From: Earliella scabrosa
Taxonomy: Eukaryota > Basidiomycota > Agaricomycetes > Polyporales > Polyporaceae
Assembly (NCBI GenBank): GCA_022605405.1
Contig: JABYQQ010000007.1
Coordinates: 558,001-622,000 of the forward strand
Direction of reading: 5' to 3'
Length of the DNA: 64,000 bases
Numbering within the stretch: the stretch's first letter is position 1; each line of letters begins with the position of its first letter. Shown piece after piece: positions 32,258 to 43,578 of the stretch. The position numbers were made by a program, and so were the translations under genes. A model generated the notes under the pieces. It was not told the DNA's origin and did no database searches. It saw only the letters and a list, made by a program, of their open reading frames with translations.

Positions 32258-33790
32258 GATCGCCCCGCGAAGGTTAGGTGCGTCTGCGCTCGTGTTGTTC
32301 GTGTCATCGGTGGGAGAGAAGATGTTCGGCGCCCAGCCTCTCCCGCCTGGTGCACCGGACCATAGGAGGTCCTGATCGAGTTCCTGAGGGAATTGTCCGC
32401 CCTCGGAGGTCTTCCCATCGAGATAGAGGAAGCGCTGTTCGGAGTTGATGACGCGGTAGCCCTTGGACATGAGCTGTGTAGGGATATCGTCCCCCGGAAA
32501 GTTCCAATGCTGGATGGTAATGTCTGTGGAGACCGACATGGTTGTGCTTGGCTCGTTCGTGCCCCAGATCCGGATGGTCTTGCCGGATTGAAGGTGGATG
32601 TAGGACGACATCTCGTTCATGAACGAGATAGAGTCGTTCGCAAGTGCAGAGTCATACTCGTCCGCGCCGATAGAGACCTCGGGTGCAGAGAACCACGGGA
32701 GGAATTCGTCCCAGATGGATTTGATGGTGGGGATGGTGTCAGGATGAGAGAGGTTTAGGTGGTCGGGAGCCCCCTTCTCCATAAGGGCGGGTTTCCACTG
32801 ATTGATCACGAGCGAGTGACCTGGGGTGTCAACCTCTGGGATGATGGTCACCCCGTGGTTCGCGCACACTTGTTGCATCTGTAGAAAGTCGCCCCTCGTC
32901 CAGCTCTCGTTCTTCCTCGGGACAAGACCCTCAAGCGCGGATCCGGCATGCGGCTGGAATCGGAAGGCGGCATAGAGATCTTTCCATCCTTCGTTCCCAT
33001 CCCCGTAGAGGAAGGCGGGGTTCCACAGATTGTCTGATGCGTGGAGGTGCATCTCGTTGACCTTGAAGAAGGATGCGTATATGCACAGGTCGCCTGCGAT
33101 GACAATGAGGCGTCATTGCATGTCGCGCGGGAAGAGGGCGACTTACTCAAGAACGACGTGTCGAACCAATGTCTTCCCGCGTCCAGCATGAATCCTCGGA
33201 CTTCCCATCCGGGGGAATCGTGACCCGCTCCTGCGGGGAAGGAAACAGTGTTCGCGCCCTCGGCTAGCGTTACGACTGCTTGCTGGAGGAAGGTCCTGGT
33301 ACCCCACCAGACTCCTATCGGGGCAGATCCTTTGATGACGAAGACATGCGGGGTGACCTGGAAGTGATAGCCCTCATCCGTGGCTCCTCCATTGTATAAC
33401 TGGTAGCTCAGGGAAGGATCCACTGAGAGAAATATTGTAGCGACGCGAGGCTTCCCGCTAGGGAGGCTCGAGGAAAGCGATATAGGCGCAGTCTGGATGT
33501 ATGGCACTGCTGCCGTGAGGTCTGCTCGAAAAGTCTTCGCGAAGTCGAATAGAGAAGGGCGGTCTCGCGTGGCGTGACGACTGTCTACCACGATCTGAAC
33601 AGCGGGAAGTAGCTCGAATGTGCCATCAGAGGGCGCGAATGATGCTATGGAGGGAATTTGAGGTTTGAGCATGCTGCCCCGAACAGCCAGGACGCTCGCA
33701 CACAGCCAAACACTAGTCCATCGTGTTCTCCTACAAGTAGTAGTTAGCTAGGCTCCTGCGCTGTGTCAGCGGAGAACATGCAACGTACAT

Positions 33791-34150
33791 GGCTTTGTGA
33801 ACGAGGGCATCCGCCATTCGTGAGATGGCTTGCGAGGTCGGTTATATGCGATGTCTCGGAGCCTTGCATGCATCCTCAGCGGACCGCGTGGTGACAACTT
33901 CGCGAAGAGTCTTCCATGTGACACTATATTGCTCCCTGGTTCAGCACAAGGTAGCGCGGAAGATAACGACATATGGTGGCAATGATGTTGCCGACGGCGC
34001 GAACAAGCATGCCGCAGAGATGGGCTACTGCTCACACGCATGCACTCAATGAGTCTGCAGAACGCATACACGTTGCATACGTAGCCATACAAGGGTAGAC
34101 CCACATGAAATATTGAACATACGGTGATAGATGATGGTGAGTCAACCCGT
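33791..34150. other. Intergenic spacer
   Basis: Upstream region of the GH20 gene and 3' UTR of RPS9, both on the minus strand. No further feature is seen. Confidence 0.5.
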
Positions 34151-35019
34151 TTACTCCTCGTCCTCGTCGTCGCCGCCCTCCTCCTTCTTGGCTGCGGCAG
34201 CCATGCGCTTGCGCTTGACACGACCAGGACGGCCTCCACCGTATGGCGAAGTGAGGGCGAAGTCGATGTGCTTTTGAGAGTCGAGACGGACAACGAAGGA
34301 AGGAACGTTGACAATCTGCTTGCCAACGCTGAGATGGTGCGTCTGAGTGGACGTCACCTATATATCATGCGAAATGGAAACATACCGGATGTGCCTCTGG
34401 CGGATAAGGACACGAGCGTGGTGGATGGACTTGGCCAAACCGCTCTTGAAGACCTGAGTCTGCAGGCGACGCTCCAAGAAGTCCTCGATCTTCAAGGACA
34501 ACACGTAATCGAGACGCATGCGGGACTCATCGAGCACACCAATGCGGACGAGACGGCGAATGAGGGCGTTACCCTCGAAGAGACGCTTCGGGTCCTTGTC
34601 ATCGAGCTTGAGCAGCTCACGAGCCGCACGACGGATCTTGGAAAGGATGAGACCAATGCGCCAGATCTCGCGCTTGTTGCGCAGACCGTACTCGCCGGCG
34701 AGCTGGAGACGGGAGAAGATAGGTTTGCACACCGACCCCAAAGCTACGGTAGAGGTCGCTCGAATGATGCTGAACGCACCTTCAGCTCGGCATCGAGACG
34801 AGCGGACTCGAACGGCCGACGGGGGACCTTGTAACTGTAAAGTTATCGTCGCGACGATAATGGGGCACGGCTATGATCAGCACGGTGCATCCCTCCACAT
34901 AGTGGATCTTGAAGAGTAGGAAAAGCTCACGTCTTGCTGTGGTTCCGCGGGGCCCTGTGTGCAAGATGTGAGCACAACGACGCCTAACCTGCTCACCATC
35001 GCGGACATTACCTGGGCAT
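34151..35019 (-). CDS. RPS9: 40S ribosomal protein S9 (uS4)
   Basis: Small-subunit ribosomal protein at the mRNA entry region, needed for decoding accuracy and early 40S assembly. Exons on the minus strand are 35019-35012, 34954-34931, 34834-34780, 34702-34386 and 34328-34151, 193 residues, the eukaryotic length. The first exon has only 8 nt (ATG CCC AG) and the second 24 nt. Spliced together they give [20 protein letters not shown], the expected start. The S4 core is clear: [57 protein letters not shown] and [16 protein letters not shown]. The tail is basic and then acidic (GGDDEDEE), as in yeast Rps9. It shares a 267-bp divergent promoter with RPL21, which would coordinate the two. Confidence 0.97.
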
Positions 35020-35286
35020 TTTTCTTGAGGATGGCGGAAACGACGGAGGAGCCTAGCGCTGGCCTTGCGGACTGTCTTCTGGTATGCCACAAACGTCGCC
35101 AAACAGTGAAGGTTCGCGCTCAGCCACAACTATACAGTATGACGCCAGCCACTCGGCAACCTCCGAATCCGCCCTCAGCTTTCTGCTACTGCATACTGCC
35201 GACACCACCAGCAACGCCGACGACGTTAGTGCTACCTTGCTCGCTGTGCTTGACCCCTCCGGACTCATCTCTCCGTAGTCCTCAAG
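35020..35286. promoter_or_regulatory. Divergent promoter of RPS9 and RPL21
   Basis: These 267 bp lie between two ribosomal-protein start codons of opposite strands. A shared promoter would keep expression of a 40S and a 60S component in step. I could not identify a specific factor site with confidence. Confidence 0.55.
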
Positions 35287-35937
35287 ATGCCGCACTCCTT
35301 CGGTTACCGCGCGCGCACGCGCGACATGTTCAAGCGGGGGTTCAAGGGTGCGGACTTATAATCCTACATGGTATGCCTCGCATTTCTTAGGTCGTCATCG
35401 TAGAGCACGGTCCCATCAAGCTGTCGACATACCTCACGACCTTCCGCATTGGTGACATTGTCGACATCAAGGCCAACGCCGCCCAACAAAAGGGCATGCC
35501 CCACAAGTACTACCACGGGTCGGTGTACACTCTTAACGGGATGAATGCCTGTGCGACTCACTGGGATCTGCCACTACAGGCGCACTGGTATCATCTACAA
35601 CGTCACCCCCAGTGCGGTGGGTATCATCATCAACAAGGTCGTCGGCAACCGCTACATCGAGAAGCGGGTGAACATCCGGGTTGAGCACATCAGGCACTCG
35701 AAGTGCCGGCAGGAGTTCCTTGACCGTGTCAAGCGGAACCACGACGCGCATGCTGAGGCAAAGGCGAAGGGCGGTGAGTGTCTTCTACCATACTAAGTAC
35801 GACATCCTCTCAACTTCTCATTAGAGCGCGTGAACCTCAAGCGTCAACCCGTCCTCCCTCGCGGTGCGCAGACCATCTCGACGAAGGATAACGCACCGCA
35901 GACGATGACCCCTGTACCCTACGAGACCACAATCTAA
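35287..35937 (+). CDS. RPL21: 60S ribosomal protein L21 (eL21)
   Basis: Large-subunit ribosomal protein near the central protuberance. Exons are 35287-35347, 35404-35518, 35580-35773 and 35825-35937, giving 160 residues, exactly the family length. The spliced protein reads [20 protein letters not shown], then [57 protein letters not shown] and the C-terminal [13 protein letters not shown], all diagnostic. Junction phases agree with the protein family, including the GG|G split at the second intron. It is head-to-head with RPS9. Confidence 0.97.
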
Positions 35938-36216
35938 AACACCCCGCTCGCCCATCCCCGCCGCATCTTTACGAGGTTCATGCTTGTTGTCGTCGCCCAT
36001 GTTTCTATGTATGCCCATGCATCAATACGCATCACATGGTAACAATTGTACTCTATCGCCTTTGAGTGAGTGTATGGTCGGAAGTTCTACCTGAGTACGA
36101 TTATGTCAGTGAGCGACACTACGGATTCGGACTCGGAGTCGGACGGACAGTACTTGCTCAGACGCGTGCTTATGGTAGGATAGAGTAGACGCCCGTTCCA
36201 CCTGCCCTTGACCACC

Positions 36217-37391
36217 ATGCCTGCTCGCCGTCGGCGGTCCTACTCCAGAGAACGTTCTGAATCGCCTCGTCATGGTCGCTCGCGTTCTCGCTCTCGCTCT
36301 CCGGATCGCAGGACGGCGTTGCCCGATGGCGTCGCCGAAATAACTGAGTCGGACTACTTCCTCAAGAGTGACGAGTTTCGCGTGTGGCTGAAGGACGAGA
36401 AGGGCAAGGTATGGTCACATTGCAATCTTCTACGCGCAAATAAAGTACGAATATAGTCTGTCGGGGTTGCAGTACTTCGATGAGCTGTCTAGTGACAGGG
36501 CAAGAAAGTGAGCACATAGGACCAGGTCCGTGGTGATTGCTGAACGCTGAAACAGATACTTCCGCAAGTTTGTGAAGGTAATAAACCACTCAAATGCGAG
36601 GGTGCCAGCTAGTCATGCTGACGATGCTACTTCAGGCTTGGAATAGAGGGAAACTCCCAAGTAAGTCTCATGTCGGTCGTCACACGACTGTTGCTCTGAT
36701 ATGGTACGCCATTCTCAGAGCCTATGTACGCTGGTGTGGACAAGCTGCAAGCAGCGAGTAGCCAGACCGCATACAAGTGGTCGTTCGCGTCCAAGACCTC
36801 CCGTGCAGACAACGACGCTCTACGCGCAGCTCGTGAAGAGATAGATAGCGCGACATACAACCGCCCCTCCCAATCCGTATCCGGGTCCGGTCCTTCCGGC
36901 GGACGCGTCCTCGGACCCGCTATGCCTACCGCGGCCGACCGTGTTCTCGCCAAGGAGACCGCAGACGAGTATCACGCGGCAGAGCGCGACTACAAGAGGA
37001 AACGCGAGAAGAAGGAAGCAAAGGAGCGACTGGAGGATATAGTCGGACCCAAGGAAGTCGGTCGTGCGGGGATGCTGGAGAAGAAGAAGGCGCAGCGGGA
37101 GGCAGACCGCGCCTTCAGGGAGAAGGGAGACGACGGATTTGACGTCGACGACTCTACGTTGATGGGTGGCGGGGACAGCTTCCAGGCGCAGTGAGTTGAA
37201 CGTTCCACGCTGCTGGAGTGACGGCTGACAGATGGGGAAGGGTTGCGCGGCGTGATGCTGCAAAGCGCCGCTTTGAGGAGAAGAGAGAAGAGAAAACGTA
37301 CGCCGTCCGAGAGAGGGTCGACGCCTTGCGGGCGAAGGAGAAGGCTACCATGGACATGTTTATGCAGATGGCCAAGGAGAAGTTCGGCTAA
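36217..37391 (+). CDS. SCI1-like RS-domain nuclear protein (style cell-cycle inhibitor 1-A homologue)
   Basis: Exons are 36217-36408, 36473-36507, 36556-36577, 36636-36660, 36719-37190 and 37232-37391, 301 residues. The N-terminal 35 residues form an Arg/Ser domain (RRRRSYSRERSESP, RSRSRSRSPDRR) as in splicing-related proteins. The conserved core EITESDYFLKSDEFRVWLKDEKGKYFDELSSDRARKYFRKFVKAW, interrupted by three introns, matches from memory the eukaryotic family named after plant SCI1. The remainder is a long charged helix with many Lys/Glu (coiled coil about 135-200) and an FG-type end. The plant protein inhibits cell proliferation; the fungal role is unknown, and a splicing or nuclear role is inferred from the RS domain. 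Exons 3 and 4 are only 22 and 25 nt. Confidence 0.82.
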
Positions 37392-37925
37392 GACGATGAT
37401 CCTGTGTCGCCTTCGCTGCACGGCGTTCTGCTGACTGCCTTCGCAAGGTTCTGTCGTTCCCTACCTAGATCATGGCCGCATGCCGTCCTATGTCGTTCTG
37501 CGCTGATTGATGTCGTTTACATTTGGAATGCGAGTGCCACTCTCAAGCAGTGGAACCTTTATGAGGTCTCGCACGCAATCTCATGAACGGTCTATTTGGC
37601 AGGCTTCCGGAGTCGAAAAGGCAAACGTCACCGTCCCATGAACTAGTTTCTGCCAGTCTGCGCAGTTTCAGTAACCCCCTAGTCGTAGCTGTATCGACCC
37701 AGAGTGACGTCTAGTTGTTGCCTCAACACGGTTCCAATTGAGTCAACCTTGAGTTTGGTGGACTGCCATTGAAGTCAGTACGTGGCTCGTATCAATGGCG
37801 TTCATATATATTCACATCCTGTTTCCAGTATCTGAATCCTTCACCATTGCGTCTCCCTCCCCATCCCCGTGAGTTTACAGCCATGCTTTAATATCCTGAT
37901 CTCTGAGATATAATCAATCAACAGT
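37392..37925. other. Intergenic spacer, HET gene promoter
   Basis: These 534 bp have no gene. A TATA-like stretch (CATATATATTC, about 37803-37813) lies about 115 bp before the HET start codon, followed by a CT-rich tract (37850-37870). Confidence 0.45.
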
Positions 37926-39539
37926 ATGTTGCGACTGCTAAATGCACACAGCTACACGTTTGAGTGGGTCAGCGATCCGGGATCGGTGCAATATGTGATC
38001 CTCTCGCATGTTTGGGCACCAGAAGGGGAACAATCCTTTTCCGAAGTGTCTGCCATTCTCGACGACCCAGACACGCACCTAGGAGAGGATGGCGCTCCCT
38101 CTCGTCTGTCAGAGAAGGTTGCACGCTTTTGCGCTCGGGCACGTGCGGATGGTTTCTCCTACATCTGGATAGACACCTGCTGCATCGACAAAGCCAGCAG
38201 CGCCGAGCTGTCCGAGGCAATCAACTCCATGTTTCAGTGGTACAGCGCAGCCGCGCGGTGCTACGTCCACCTGCACGACGTCGCGGATGACGACCGTCCA
38301 CAGGCCGACAAGTCGCAATTCCGCCGGTCAAAATGGTTCACGCGCGGTTGGACGCTGCAGGAGCTACTTGCGCCCCATACGGTCATCTTCCTCTCGAAGG
38401 AGTGGCGCGAGATCGGGACCAGGCAGGACGTTGCGAAGACTATCGAGGAAGTGACCGGTATCACTGCGGACGTCCTCGAAGGCTTCACCCCGATATCATC
38501 GGTCTGCGTAGCCCGGCGCATGTCGTGGGCGGCGGAGAGGAAGACTACGAGAGAGGAGGACGAGGCGTACTCCCTCATGGGTCTCTTCGGAGTCAACATG
38601 CCGACCATCTACGGCGAGGGTCGCAAGGCGTTTGTCAGGCTGCAGGAGGAGATCATGCGGCAAATACCAGACGACACTCTTTTCGCATGGGGCGATCGAC
38701 TACCCTTGCGATCTGCTGTCACTATCGGCTCGCTTTCCAAGAGCGATCGTCCAGGGGGGTTGCTCGCGTCGAGTCCTCAGGCGTTCAAGTACGCCAAAGA
38801 CCTGAGAGCCATCTCTCACGTCAAGTTCATGAGCGACCTGTATTTCCTGACCGAGCGTGGTACGAGGGCACGCTCAGCTGTCGAGTCGCTCTCCGAGTAC
38901 ACCGCCAATCGCTACGGCGTCCGTGCGGTGGTCCACGCTATCCTCGACAAGCACCTGGTCTTCCTCCCTTGCGTCGATGCGGACGACAATCTGGTCGCGC
39001 TGCTGGTCGACCGCATCCCGGACACGCCCATCCCGGACCTGTTCCAGGTCGGCGCCCGCGACTCGTCCGGAAGGTTCTATCGCCTTGCGTCACTGCAGTA
39101 TGCGGTCTCAATGCCGCTCAGTGCCAACCATATTTCCCTTTACGTCGACCCTGCGCCGGCGCCAGCATTTTCTGCCATGATGATCATGAAAGAACCGTGG
39201 AAGGACTACACCATCGGACGGATGCGTCCGAGGTGTGTGACGATCATCATGCTGAAAGGAGGAACTGAAGTTGACGTGGGGGAGACACGTCGTCCGTCTA
39301 CAATATCTGGGCACCTCATCCCTGGACACACTAGCGGTCCAGGTCCCGAACCAAGTAAAGTGGCATCAATATAGAGCACTAGGAAACATGACTAAATCGC
39401 GGGGTTTCGTGTTTCAGGTCGCCTGAAGCGAGCATGGGCAGCCTTGACACAACCACTATCCAAGTCCTCTCAACGTCCTATTGCATCCGAACCTATGAGG
39501 GCGGATGATACAGCGCCGCTCACGCTTCAAGTTCGATAA
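37926..39539 (+). CDS. HET-domain protein (heterokaryon incompatibility family)
   Basis: Exons are 37926-39354 and 39418-39539, 516 residues. The HET domain occupies residues 25-180: YVILSHVWAPEGEQSF, IWIDTCCIDKASSAELSEAINSMFQWY, CYVHLHDV, RSKWFTRGWTLQELLAP and FLSKEW, followed by the family extension ARRMSWAAERKTTREEDEAYSLMGLFGVNMPTIYGEG. Fungal HET domains are TIR-related and act in non-self recognition and programmed cell death, but most basidiomycete copies are uncharacterised. There are no NACHT, WD40 or ankyrin repeats; the C-terminal 270 residues are unassigned. No signal peptide is present, so it should be cytosolic. Intron 1 removal adds a basic C-terminal segment (RLKRAWAALTQPLSK). 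Confidence 0.88.
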
Positions 39540-39973
39540 TGTTCAAGTCATTGGCGCGGAGTATACCCGGACGGAGCGCTGAGGTCACAGTAATTCACCA
39601 TTGCGTCTCTTGGTAGCGGACAAGAGGAGCCTCAGACTCTTGTGTCTCGTCATCGACAGTCCCCACCAATTCACCCAGAGATTGTGGAAGCAGTAGATTG
39701 AGAGGCGGGGACAGGTGCGTCAAGTCCCGCCCACGGTTACTTGACTTGCCACCTGAGAAGAATCGACAATGCATACAGACCGCATGCGTTCGCGTTCGCA
39801 CGCCGGCATGCGGGTTCGCATATTTATACGCTGGAAATCTGGCCCTTTCTCGGTTAGGTCCTTACTCGTCACATACAACATGGTACTCGTACAAGCCGTC
39901 GTTGCTGTTATCATACACTGCATACTGAGAGTTGGATTCGCCTCAGCTATAGCGTATCATCGTCAAGGATGCC
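39540..39973. other. Intergenic spacer
   Basis: Convergent 3' region between the HET gene and lipase A; no gene or repeat recognised. Confidence 0.45.
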
Positions 39974-41614
39974 TCAGTGGTGAAGCGTCTTCTGCCAGCT
40001 CGCATAGTAATCGGAGGTTTCTGCACGAAAGAGTCAAACGTTGAATTAGAGCACCGGAATTATGGAGTGCGTACGATGGTTGGCAATGTTCACGATGACG
40101 TCGTGGATGGGCTGTGGCTCGACCGGTGGGGGTTCGTCGTCCATCTTGTACGGGCCGTTGTCGTCAAGCTTCCAAGCACCACCAACGTGGACGAAGGGAT
40201 ACGCGAGCAACTGGGTCTTCAACGGCGGCGGCACGGTTGGGACAGGGTCCTTGCGGTTGACGATACGGAAGAGATATTTGTGGTCTTTGTACATGCCCAG
40301 AGTGAGCGCGTTGACTTGAGCGGCGAACGGCTCGAGGGAGTTGCGAGGGGCAGCGAGACTGTACATGTCTCCGAAGTTGTACTGGACGAAGGCAGGCTCT
40401 GATTGACGGCGCAAGAATTCGCCATAGGTCATGGTGCAGTAAGCTCCACCGAGCGAGTGGCCCTGAAAAGCGATCGCCGTGAGCGAGGAGCGTCAGGGTG
40501 TTTTAGTTGCGGACTAACCGTGAAATGCAACCGGGCGTTGTCATGGTAGCTGGCAGCGAGTGACTGTTGCAGAACGTCTTTGGACAGAATTGGCGGACAG
40601 TAAGAATGCTGCATCTCTGATGCAAAGTTTGAGGGCAAGAACATACCGAAGGGGACCTGAGTTGTGTTGCCGACCTTGAATTGGCCAAAGAGCCCGAGAG
40701 AAAACCCTCGGTGAGTCTCGGCACCCCACAGCACTTCCGGAAGCGGAGGCGCGATAGGTCGCCAGTCTGCATCAGTAATGAAGTCCTTGAAGGTATTGGA
40801 ACCCTGCAGGAGAGTCAGTCCTTGTCTGCCATCAAGGATGCCACGAGAGTTGCACAAGGGGAACGAACCTTGAAAGCGACGCCCATGAATGGCTTCTCGT
40901 TGCTGTTGCTGATGAATAGGCCGCAGAAGGCCCCACTGTGAAGCCAAGTGCCCTTCGGGCCTTGTTTGGAGAAGTCTATAGCATCGTCATGAATGCCTAA
41001 ACAAGATAGGAGTTATGAGCAGTGAACAAACCACAAAGCTGTATGAACGTGCAATCCAATTCGTTGGCCTGGATTATATAAGTTAACACATTGCATGTTA
41101 GCACGATGGTACGGTAAGTCGACGCTGACCACAGTGTCAATATCCTCTTGGGCGGCTTCGAGGTAGCTGATAGCATCGTCGTAGTCACCCCTACCCGCAG
41201 CTAAGATTGCATCTGCCATCTTTTCCGGTTTCCTACGGCGCAATATTCATTCATCAACCGCACAGACGTAGACTGCCTGAGGACATACCGCAGGTACATG
41301 GCCGAACTCTCCATGAGGCTGAAGAAAACAGCATCCCAGTTCGGCATGCTAGCGGACGTGCTACTGCACTCTGATCATACGAGGTAAGCATCGCTGCATA
41401 TCAGAGTGCGATATCAATTTCAGCACGTACGAGTCTCCTGCGCGGCCTTGAGGGCACCAGGATTGGCCTTGATCCAGTCAATGACTGACCCGAATTGACC
41501 GGGAGGAGGGGCCTCTATAGGGATGTCCCCGACAGCCGGAGGTTCCATTTGGGCGAGCTGATGAACATGGGCGAGCCGTATGCCTCGAACGATCTGCCGC
41601 GAGAGGGGAGGCAT
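39974..41614 (-). CDS. Class 3 lipase-like alpha/beta hydrolase, paralogue A
   Basis: Nine exons on the minus strand: 41614-41431, 41370-41289, 41232-41130, 41068-41032, 40975-40869, 40803-40647, 40577-40519, 40462-40075 and 40020-39974, about 387 residues. There is no signal peptide, so the product is probably intracellular. A helical N-terminal region of about 130 residues precedes the Lipase_3 domain (AFKGSNTFKDFITDAD onward). The nucleophile elbow is GHSLGGAYC, created by splicing; an Asp (NRKDPVP) and a His (PFVHVGGAWKL) are placed for the triad. The last exon, DYYASWQKTLHH, is found only after a 54-nt intron that would otherwise give early stops. Exons 2 to 7 have the same lengths (82, 103, 37, 107, 157, 59) as in paralogues B and C. 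It is divergent from DUF2235 gene A across 1,964 bp. The substrate is unknown. Confidence 0.85.
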
Positions 41615-43578
41615 CTTTCTGTTGAGTGGGAATGGCGTGTGTTACGACGACAGGTCTGAAGATTGGTCGTTCATGTTGCGGTCTTATATGATGTGCTCCT
41701 CCAGCATCTCGTGACTGTATCTGCTCATTGTCTGCATGTGCGAGCCTTGGGCTAGTGGTCACCTGTAATCTTTACCAGCGCATGTGGGACAGTGCACCAA
41801 ATATGGGTCCGGCGAGACAATACTAACCTACGCCTTCCGAGAAAGCCGTGACGTCGCGTAGGGGTCTCCACCGGTATCATGAGAATCTCTCGGCCTCCTT
41901 CGTGTCTTTCCAAGGCTTCTAGACTGAGCCACCTCCTACATGTTCCCCGTTGACTGCGGCTCGCGTTCTGCACCACTTGTGCTAATGAGACTTTACGTGA
42001 GGTCCCGCTAACTGGGCTGCTGCGATGAATTCTGTACCTAAAATTCAATCATCAGTTGTGCTTACCCGTCAAGAACTGCTGTACTCACACGGTAGGCTCG
42101 CGGCGAGTGTTCGCGGGATTGGGCCTTTCCTCCATGCTTGCTATCGTATTCACCGCTTCGATGTGATAGTGCATTACGTCCTCCGCGCTGACAGGACTCG
42201 GAGTTGTGCATGTCCGGTGAATCTCTTGCATTGAGATGGAACGCATTCCACGCTAGTGCGGTCGTAGGTTCCTCACCGTCACAGGCTGATCGCATGCTGA
42301 TCTGGCAGGCTTCGGCGATATCAGTGGCAGGTGCATGACATTCACGGCGCAAGGCTCAAAGCTGTAGGGATGTCAGAAGTACCTCGATTCCGGTCTGTGC
42401 GCTCCGTACCTAGCAGATTAGAAGCTTGGGCTGGTGAATGATAGAGCATCTAACGGTATGGCGACACTCAAGGCCGCTGGATGCCAGAGGAGTATGATCA
42501 AAATGATATGTAGCAGTTTCACTAGGTTAACTACCTGTAGGTAGGTGTCTTGAGCGCTCCTCACTGCCCATTTGCGTGTTAACATCGCGATGTTCGATTC
42601 AGATCGCTGAGTTAAATACTGCCGGCAGTGGTGTGACGAACTTGAAGTTTGAACTAGAGAGAGTTGAACTCGAGGGCGTCTGAGGCTTGTGCTCTACCTT
42701 CCGGACCGGCAGCCGGGTGCCTAAGCCTACAAGCGCGCAGAGTCTTGCCACCGAACCAGCCGCCGCCGTGTCCTATGTGTTCCCCAACTTGCAAAGGTAC
42801 CGCAGTCGGCCAGCTTGACGTCCCGGTTTGCTTTCAAAGGACTCCGTCCGACTTCTAGGCTCCGCTGACAAGCTGCCACCACGAGGGTCCTGGGTGGACT
42901 CGTTCCTTCCAGTGCCTGAACGTCTGGGACTTACTGTGAGCCGACATCTTTCCCATGGCATAACACTATCTGCAGTTCTCAATGGGCGCGGTGCTCATCG
43001 ACAGGCCAATGCGATCAGCGATTACCATATGCGCAAAGAACTTCTACTCGCCGCTCTACAGGACAGGCTACCGTCTGGGTCCAGGTCCAGCGCCGCCACC
43101 TTTGCTGACGTTCAACCTAACTTCTGGCAGGTGAAACAGCATCCGTTACACATCCGCCGCCGGAAGGGGCGCGCCCCGGTATTCTCTCGGACCTAGCGAG
43201 CGGATATGGCGCAGCCCCCTTCGTCCAGAGCCTCACTTACAATGCCGGAGGAAAACGAAACCCCTTGGAACATCGACGAAACGAGTGTATGTCCACCAAA
43301 GTACGAGCTACAACAACCCATCGACATCACAGCTGACACACGCTCTGCTTTGCAGCTATGGAGGCACGGAATGTGGCTTGCACTCACTCACCGGTACTTG
43401 ATCAGTTCCCGGATGCTGTGCGTTCACCCCGCCCTGCCACTTTTAGTTTCGGGTTGTTACGCGCATTCAATATGTCGACCCCTGGTCTAATGCGGGCTTC
43501 TCGAGTTATATACCACTTCGAATGGTCTCTCAACTTGGTTGTCAACTCTGCATCCTACCCCTCTCCGCCATTACTGCA
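41615..43578. other. Long divergent spacer between lipase A and DUF2235 A
   Basis: This 1.96 kb region has only short ORFs and no recognised domain. It corresponds in position and length to the 2.02 kb spacer between lipase C and DUF2235 B. It must contain both promoters. Confidence 0.4.

Larger units (their letters stand above)
29949..33790 (-). pseudogene. GH20 beta-N-acetylhexosaminidase gene disrupted by an LTR element
   Basis: Secreted exo-hexosaminidase removing terminal GlcNAc (or lacto-N-biose-type units) from chitin oligomers and glycans. Coding parts are 33790-33789, 33730-33147, 33093-32258 and, beyond the insertion, 30605-29949 (the duplicated GATCG is counted once). The intact gene would encode about 692 residues. 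The start codon is split AT|G by intron 1; exon 2 then gives a good signal peptide (TSVWLCASVLAV). The GH20 N-terminal domain, GVWWGTRTFLQQ, RGFMLDAGRHW, HLHASDN, PEVDTPGHS and the catalytic Asp340-Glu341 pair in GADEYDS are all intact. A LamG-like C-terminal domain follows NDWGNNA. The LTR element sits exactly after codon 474. Translation through the junction adds 28 foreign residues and stops in the LTR, losing the end of the barrel and the C-terminal domain. Confidence 0.9.

Noticed and set aside
39974..40075. Lipases A and C appeared to have premature stops (TAA at 40046, TGA at 51065) followed by relic coding sequence ending in WQKT.
   Set aside because: A normal intron (54 nt in A, starting GTACGC and ending GTGCAG; a matching one in B and C) removes the stops and joins the conserved last exon in frame in all three genes. 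They are not damaged.
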